Assembly (NCBI GenBank): GCA_964275585.1
Contig: CAXYCJ010000015.1
Coordinates: 124,001-188,000 of the forward strand
Length of the DNA stretch: 64,000 nucleotides
Direction of reading: 5' to 3'
Source: D2472 sp964275585
Lineage (GTDB): Bacteria > Pseudomonadota > Gammaproteobacteria > Magnimaribacterales > D2472
The notes under the pieces: model-generated
Told to the model about the DNA's origin: nothing
Databases searched by the model: none
What the model saw: the letters and a program-made list of their open reading frames with translations, nothing else
Position numbers and translations under genes: made by a program
Part shown: piece after piece, positions 59,701 to 64,000 of the stretch
Numbering within the stretch: position 1 is the stretch's first letter
How the letters are laid out: every line of letters begins with the position of its first letter

Positions 59701-60981
59701 ATGAACCTAACCGAAATGAAAATAAAACCAATCAATGAATTGGTCGAAGTAGCAGAAAGTCTTGGCATCGAGGATGTCGGCAGGCTCAAAAAACAAGAAA
59801 TTATTTTTAGAATTTTTAAAAAGCAAGCTAAAGATGGTGTTGATATATATGGTGGAGGGGTTTTAGAAATATTGAATGATGGGTTTGGTTTCTTGAGATC
59901 TCCAGAGGGCTCTTATTGTTCTGGTCCCGATGATATTTATGTTTCTCCTAGTCAGGTTAGAAAATTTAGCCTTAGGAAGGGCGATGAGATTGATGGAAAG
60001 ATTCGACCTCCAAAAGATGGAGAGCGATACTTTGCTCTTGTCTATGTAGATACGATCAACAAAGAAGCACCTGAGAAAACCAAGAAAAAGATTTTATTTG
60101 AAAATCTCACCCCTTTATTCCCAACCTCACGTCTGACACTTGAGCAAGGCACTGGTTCAGTGGAAGATCTTTCTTCTAGGATCATTGATTTAGCCTCTCC
60201 AATTGGCAAAGGTCAAAGAGGCTTGATTGTTTCTCCTCCAAAAGCTGGTAAAACCCTAATGCTTCAAAGTATCGCTCATTCAATTACTAAAAATAACCCT
60301 GAGGTTGAATTAATAGTTCTTTTGATTGATGAGCGTCCAGAGGAAGTCACTGATATGACTAGGACCGTAAGAGGAGAGGTCGTTGCAAGTACTTTTGATG
60401 AGCCTCCAACAAGACATGTTCAAGTTGCAGACATGGTAATTGAAAAAGCTAAACGTCTTGTTGAGCATAAAAAAGATGTTGTCATTTTATTAGATTCGAT
60501 TACTCGTCTCGGTAGAGCTTATAATTCTGTTCAACCAGCCTCTGGAAAAATTCTATCTGGTGGAGTTGATTCTAATGCCTTAGAAAGACCAAAAAGATTT
60601 TTTGGTGCTGCTAGAAATCTAGAGGAAGGTGGCAGTTTAACCATTATTGCTACCGCGCTAGTGGACACTGGTTCTAAGATGGACGAAGTCATTTATGAGG
60701 AATTCAAGGGCACTGGTAATATGGAAATTCATCTTGAAAGAAAAATTGCTGAAAAGCGGATTTATCCAGCAATCAACATTAGACGATCAGGCACCAGAAG
60801 AGAAGACCTACTTACCAGCCCAGAAGAGCTCCAACGAATGTTTATTCTAAGAAAAATTCTTGATGATATGGAAGACTCTCAAGCAATAGAATTCTTGATT
60901 GAGAGACTTAAGTCATCTAAAACAAATGAAGAATTCTTCAGTGCTATGAAAAGCGGCAATGGTAACGGAAAGAAAAAATAA
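59701..60981 (+). CDS. rho: Transcription termination factor Rho
   Basis: Hexameric RNA helicase that ends transcription. The 426 residues show the N-terminal helical part, the cold-shock-like RNA-binding domain (YGGGVLEILNDGFGFLRSPEGSY), Walker A SPPKAGKTLMLQ, and the Q- and R-loop region LDSITRLGRAYN and TGSKMDEVIYEEFKGTGN. Complete, with a gently basic tail. Length is near the E. coli 419. Confidence 0.98.
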   Translation: MNLTEMKIKPINELVEVAESLGIEDVGRLKKQEIIFRIFKKQAKDGVDIYGGGVLEILNDGFGFLRSPEGSYCSGPDDIYVSPSQVRKFSLRKGDEIDGKIRPPKDGERYFALVYVDTINKEAPEKTKKKILFENLTPLFPTSRLTLEQGTGSVEDLSSRIIDLASPIGKGQRGLIVSPPKAGKTLMLQSIAHSITKNNPEVELIVLLIDERPEEVTDMTRTVRGEVVASTFDEPPTRHVQVADMVIEKAKRLVEHKKDVVILLDSITRLGRAYNSVQPASGKILSGGVDSNALERPKRFFGAARNLEEGGSLTIIATALVDTGSKMDEVIYEEFKGTGNMEIHLERKIAEKRIYPAINIRRSGTRREDLLTSPEELQRMFILRKILDDMEDSQAIEFLIERLKSSKTNEEFFSAMKSGNGNGKKK

Positions 60982-61686
60982 TTAGGTACTAGCGAATTTT
61001 ATAGCAGCCTCAGTCATTTCCTTGTCATGAGGGCTTTTAGCAACCACACAACCTGTTACTCCATGGGCCAACGCAGTTTCTTGAATTCTTGGGGATGAAA
61101 CAATTAAATTGAGCTTTCCTAAATCAGCCGCTTGAGTATTTCTCACAAGCACTTCTAAAGTTTGTATGTTGTATACCAAAAAAATAGCTCTTTCGTTTCC
61201 AGTAATGCGATTTAACCCAAGGCTCTCTTCATCCTCAACCCTGTAACAGGAAAACGTATCCAGTTGAATCTTAGTGTGTAGACTTAGCTGGGGTTTCTTT
61301 TCACCACAAAATATTAAACATTTCTTATATTTACTTTGGTTTATTAATACAGCAAGACCTGCAGAGTTAAAATCTTGAGGAACATCAGAGACTAAACCAT
61401 GTTCATTCAAAACCCTCTGTGTTGCTAGGCCAATTGCCATGATTGAGAGATTTAAATTTTTTGACATCTGCTCTTGAAGATATGGAGCGCCAAATTTTGC
61501 AGCAGATTGACTCGTAAAAATAATGACATCATAAGAATTAAGTTGCTTAAGTTTTGAAAGCGCTTGAGCTGAGGGCGGGATACTTAAAATCTTAGTTAAT
61601 GGCTGATGTATGAACTTTACCCCAGAGTGAGCTAACAACTCATTTGTTTTATTGGCTAGGATTGATGGCCGCGTGTTAACAATCAT
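60982..61686 (-). CDS. hemD: Uroporphyrinogen-III synthase
   Basis: Closes and inverts hydroxymethylbilane to uroporphyrinogen III. The 234-residue, two-lobed protein has VIFTSQSAAKFGAPYL in lobe 1, GEKKPQLSLHTKI and the terminal IQETALAHGVTGCVVAKSPHDKEM typical of HemD. Sequence conservation in the family is low; adjacency to hemC by direct abutment secures the call. Confidence 0.88.
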   Translation of the reverse strand: MIVNTRPSILANKTNELLAHSGVKFIHQPLTKILSIPPSAQALSKLKQLNSYDVIIFTSQSAAKFGAPYLQEQMSKNLNLSIMAIGLATQRVLNEHGLVSDVPQDFNSAGLAVLINQSKYKKCLIFCGEKKPQLSLHTKIQLDTFSCYRVEDEESLGLNRITGNERAIFLVYNIQTLEVLVRNTQAADLGKLNLIVSSPRIQETALAHGVTGCVVAKSPHDKEMTEAAIKFAST

Positions 61687-62598
61687 TTAAGTTTGAATTA
61701 GCTCTCTTGCACCGTTTGCTAGAAGCTCTATTTTAAATTGAGATAAAGCATCTAGCTCTTGTTCCGGTGAGAATATCGCTGCTTTTTCTATGGTAGAGGA
61801 GCCATTTTTATTTGAGACCCTAACTTGCAAATGCAGTTTCTGACCTTGAATAGTTACAAGAGCAGAAATTGGTGACAGACATGTGCCTCCTAAGGCTGCA
61901 ACAATTTCTCGCTCAATTTTTGTTGCCGTGAATGTCTGCTGGCAATTAATCTTCTTCAATATCTCTAATAAGCCTGATTGAATTTGAGTATTGCAAATCT
62001 CTATGCCTATGGCTCCTTGGGCAGCAGCTGGCAACATTTGATTTTGTGAAAAAATATGAACGTTGGGGTAATCAATCTTCAGTCTATTTAAAGCTGCCTT
62101 TGCTACTATGAGCCCATCAAGGTTCTCACTAGTAATTTTACTGATTCTGGTTTGTATATTACCTCTTATAGGAACAATTTCTAGATCTGGATGCATTGCT
62201 AGCATTTGTGATTTCCGTCTGGGACCTGAGGTTCCAATTCTGGAATTTTTCCCAAGACCATCAAGCTTAATTCCATCTTTTAGCAGGATTGCATCAGATG
62301 TTTCTTCTCGAGATAGAGTCGCTGCAATAGAAAATTTAGGATCGAGCAGAGCCGGCACATCTTTCAGGCTATGAACTGCAATGTCAGCATCATGATTGGA
62401 GAGAGCAGTTTCTAGTTTAGAGACAAACAATCCTTTGCCACCAATAAGATGCAAAGGAGTTTCGGTTAAATCTCCCTCTGATTCTATCGGGACAATTTCA
62501 CATATGCAGTTAGGCTCAGCTAATTCAAGTAAACTTATAGCCTGATTGGTTTGAAGCAATGCCAAAGGAGAAGTTCTTGTTGCTATCCTAATTTTCAT
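61687..62598 (-). CDS. hemC: Hydroxymethylbilane synthase (porphobilinogen deaminase)
   Basis: Polymerises four porphobilinogens. The 303-residue protein has IRIATRTSPLALLQTNQA, GGKGLFVSKLETAL, HSLKDVPALLD, GTSGPRRKSQML and the dipyrromethane-attaching Cys in ALGGTCLSPISA. It overlaps rsmD by four bases and abuts hemD. Confidence 0.96.
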   Translation of the reverse strand: MKIRIATRTSPLALLQTNQAISLLELAEPNCICEIVPIESEGDLTETPLHLIGGKGLFVSKLETALSNHDADIAVHSLKDVPALLDPKFSIAATLSREETSDAILLKDGIKLDGLGKNSRIGTSGPRRKSQMLAMHPDLEIVPIRGNIQTRISKITSENLDGLIVAKAALNRLKIDYPNVHIFSQNQMLPAAAQGAIGIEICNTQIQSGLLEILKKINCQQTFTATKIEREIVAALGGTCLSPISALVTIQGQKLHLQVRVSNKNGSSTIEKAAIFSPEQELDALSQFKIELLANGARELIQT

Positions 62599-63143
62599 TG
62601 TAAAATCATGAGCCTAACGTCCCCAATCGTTTTATCTTTCAGCACTAGTTGCTTTTTACTGAGCATAATTTCTGTTCGCTTATCCGTTTCTAAATAAATC
62701 TTTCCATCAGTAGCTAGAAGATTTTGGGCTCTAATTGCACTAAGTAAACTCTCGTAGTTTACTTGGTCAAAAGGCGGGTCTAAAAAAATAATATCAAATT
62801 TACGCTTGTTTGTTTGCATCCATTTTAGCGCTGCACTACAGGCAACCTCACTTTTACTTTGATATTCAAGATGATCAATATTTTTAAGAATATTTTTAAA
62901 TAAACTTTTATCCTTCTCAACGAAGGTAACATGCGATGCGCCTCTAGAGAGAGCCTCAAAACCTAATCCTCCAGTGCCTGAAAATAAATCTAAACAAGCT
63001 TTATTTTGTATTTCAAACTGCAACCAACTAAACAGAGTCTCCTTTGCTCTATCAGAGGTAGGTCTTAGGCTTGGAGAAGCTTTAAAAACTATTCGATAGC
63101 TCTTGTTTCTGCCTCCAATTATTCTTATGCTTGTTGTATTCAA
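62595..63143 (-). CDS. rsmD: 16S rRNA (guanine-966-N2)-methyltransferase RsmD
   Basis: A 182-residue Rossmann methyltransferase. It begins IRIIGGRNKSYRI, has LRPTSDRAKETLFSWL, the SAM loop CLDLFSGTGGLGFEALSRGA and the catalytic IIFLDPPFDQVNYE. It leads the leftward rsmD-hemC-hemD run. Confidence 0.95.
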   Translation of the reverse strand: MNTTSIRIIGGRNKSYRIVFKASPSLRPTSDRAKETLFSWLQFEIQNKACLDLFSGTGGLGFEALSRGASHVTFVEKDKSLFKNILKNIDHLEYQSKSEVACSAALKWMQTNKRKFDIIFLDPPFDQVNYESLLSAIRAQNLLATDGKIYLETDKRTEIMLSKKQLVLKDKTIGDVRLMILQ

Positions 63144-63181
63144 TCTAGTAAATTTTTTACAGAGTATAAATTATAACGCCA

Positions 63182-63646
63182 ATGCCAAAAGAACAATTTT
63201 TAAATGCTATGAGATTTTTAGCATCATCTGTAAGCGTCGTTGCAGCCAAAGATTCTAATGGCAAACTTTACGCCATGACCGCTTCATCTGTGACTTCATT
63301 GACGGTCGAGCCACCAGCCATACTTGTATGTGTTAATAAAGGTGCAAGCATTCACGATGTCCTAACACCTGGCAGTGATCTTTGCATTAATATTTTGAGC
63401 AAGGATCAGCAAGATATTTCAAATCTTTGTAGCTCCAAAGACTCTGAATCTCAAAGGTTTACTAATGACCATTGGAATACAGAAGAGACACCATTTTTGA
63501 AAGATGCCCAGTCCAATATTTTCAGCCAAGTGGATGAAGTAATTGGTTATAACTCCCATTCAATTATTATTGCAAAAGTACTGCATGCTCAAAGTGCAGA
63601 TTCATTTGATGGCTTAATTTATGCAGATGGAGGATATTTAGCTTGA
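63182..63646 (+). CDS. Flavin reductase-like domain protein
   Basis: A 154-residue FMN-binding split-barrel protein: FLASSVSVVAAKDSNGKLYAMTASSVTSLTVEPPAILVCVNKGAS is the flavin-site signature and DLCINILSKDQQDISNLCSS follows. Such enzymes reduce FMN/FAD with NAD(P)H for a partner monooxygenase. A luciferase-like oxidoreductase lies elsewhere in the window but a link is only speculative. Its stop overlaps the next start as TTGA. Confidence 0.88.
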   Translation: MPKEQFLNAMRFLASSVSVVAAKDSNGKLYAMTASSVTSLTVEPPAILVCVNKGASIHDVLTPGSDLCINILSKDQQDISNLCSSKDSESQRFTNDHWNTEETPFLKDAQSNIFSQVDEVIGYNSHSIIIAKVLHAQSADSFDGLIYADGGYLA

Positions 63647-64000
63647 TCCGATTATTATTGTCACTCTCACTGTTTTTTGCTAATGGATTAATTGCTCTTG
63701 AATTAAGCAAAGGCTCTGCAGCAGCAGCAGTGTATTTTATTACCCCGGCAAATGACGATATTATTTCAGGCGAAGTTATTGTCAAATTTGGCCTTCAAAA
63801 TTTTGGAGTTTCTCCAGCAGGATTAAATGTTAATGGAACAGGCCACCACCATTTAGTTATTGATGATGATTTGCCCAACATGGATCAGCCAATTCCAGCA
63901 GATAAAAATCATATTCATTTTGGAAAAGGTCAAACGGAAGTCAAGTTAGAGCTTGAGCCTGGTCTTCATACTTTGCAACTTCTGCTTGGAGATTATCGGC
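63643..64000 (+). CDS. DUF4399 protein, exported, truncated by the window end
   Basis: The first 119 codons of a protein starting with TTG inside the previous stop. A signal peptide (IRLLLSLSLFFANGLIA) is followed by VYFITPANDDIISG and a His-rich TGHHHLVIDDDLP, then HIHFGKGQTEVKLEL, which match the DUF4399 domain (PF14347). The family is exported, often with one or two copies of this beta-rich domain; function unknown. The frame is still open at base 64000. Confidence 0.75.
   Translation, partial: MIRLLLSLSLFFANGLIALELSKGSAAAAVYFITPANDDIISGEVIVKFGLQNFGVSPAGLNVNGTGHHHLVIDDDLPNMDQPIPADKNHIHFGKGQTEVKLELEPGLHTLQLLLGDYR

Noticed and set aside
1..64000. tRNA, rRNA, CRISPR, insertion sequences, prophage
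   Set aside because: No cloverleaf-like segment with a GGTTCGA-type loop, no regularly spaced repeats, and no transposase, integrase or phage gene was seen.

Overview
This is a gene-dense, visibly AT-rich bacterial chromosome segment from a free-living gammaproteobacterium. Gene content and order support that assignment: parE-parC, coaD/mutM, rsfS-rlmH-mrdA-mrdB-mltB-dacA, leuS/lptE/holA, dsbD(part)-aroQ-accB-accC, hemB-trxA-rho, hemC-hemD. Very short spacers, many 1-44 base overlaps (including convergent ones), frequent TTG/GTG starts and a sugar-utilisation module suggest a streamlined marine lineage such as SAR86; that placement is inference and was not tested. I saw no rRNA, tRNA, CRISPR array, insertion sequence or prophage.

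Region 1-6.7 kb: type II pantothenate kinase, an exported M1 metallopeptidase, a small membrane protein, a Bax-inhibitor-1-like protein, a 57-residue ORF, a CIA30-like exported protein, a TerB-like protein and an alpha/beta hydrolase. Region 6.7-12.5 kb is a compact carbohydrate module: a GPH-type symporter, a fused Gfo/Idh/MocA dehydrogenase-aldo/keto reductase, and a cytoplasmic GH3 glycosidase with a PA14 insert. Region 12.5-18.7 kb: TauE/SafE permease, luciferase-like oxidoreductase, SnoaL-like protein, katG with a good promoter and terminator, a 54-residue ORF, coaD and mutM, the latter preceded by a translationally coupled 22-codon ORF.

Region 18.7-26.8 kb is a surface-sugar locus. It holds a cytidylyltransferase-cupin fusion, a nucleotide-sugar dehydrogenase without an ATG, two SDR epimerase/dehydratases, a large membrane protein split by an apparent frameshift, a DegT/RfbH-type enzyme with His at the PLP-lysine position and no visible Fe-S cysteines, a polyprenyl-phosphate glycosyltransferase and a GtrA flippase. 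Together they look like synthesis of a modified nucleotide sugar plus a three-part GtrA/GtrB/membrane-transferase system that attaches it to a periplasmic glycan. This is the best candidate here for an undescribed system.

Region 27-39.3 kb: a TolC-like channel, topoisomerase IV, argD, DUF2244, PPi-type phosphofructokinase, mpl, a short Lon-N-domain protein, a CurA-like reductase and a PGPGW protein. Region 39.4-53.9 kb is the cell-elongation block (rsfS, rlmH, PBP2, RodA, a LysM-containing MltB, DacA and a D-amino-acid aminotransferase whose 5' end is frameshifted), facing holA-lptE-DUF7064-leuS-accC-accB-aroQ and a stand-alone DsbD alpha domain. Region 54-64 kb: an HSL-type esterase, a fused double-ATPase ABC protein, ilvD, hemB, trxA, rho, hemD, hemC, rsmD, a flavin reductase and a truncated DUF4399 protein at the window edge.

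Several operon-leading genes have a -10-like hexamer ending 5-7 bases before the ATG and no Shine-Dalgarno, suggesting leaderless mRNAs. Identifications rest on reading motifs; no database search was run.
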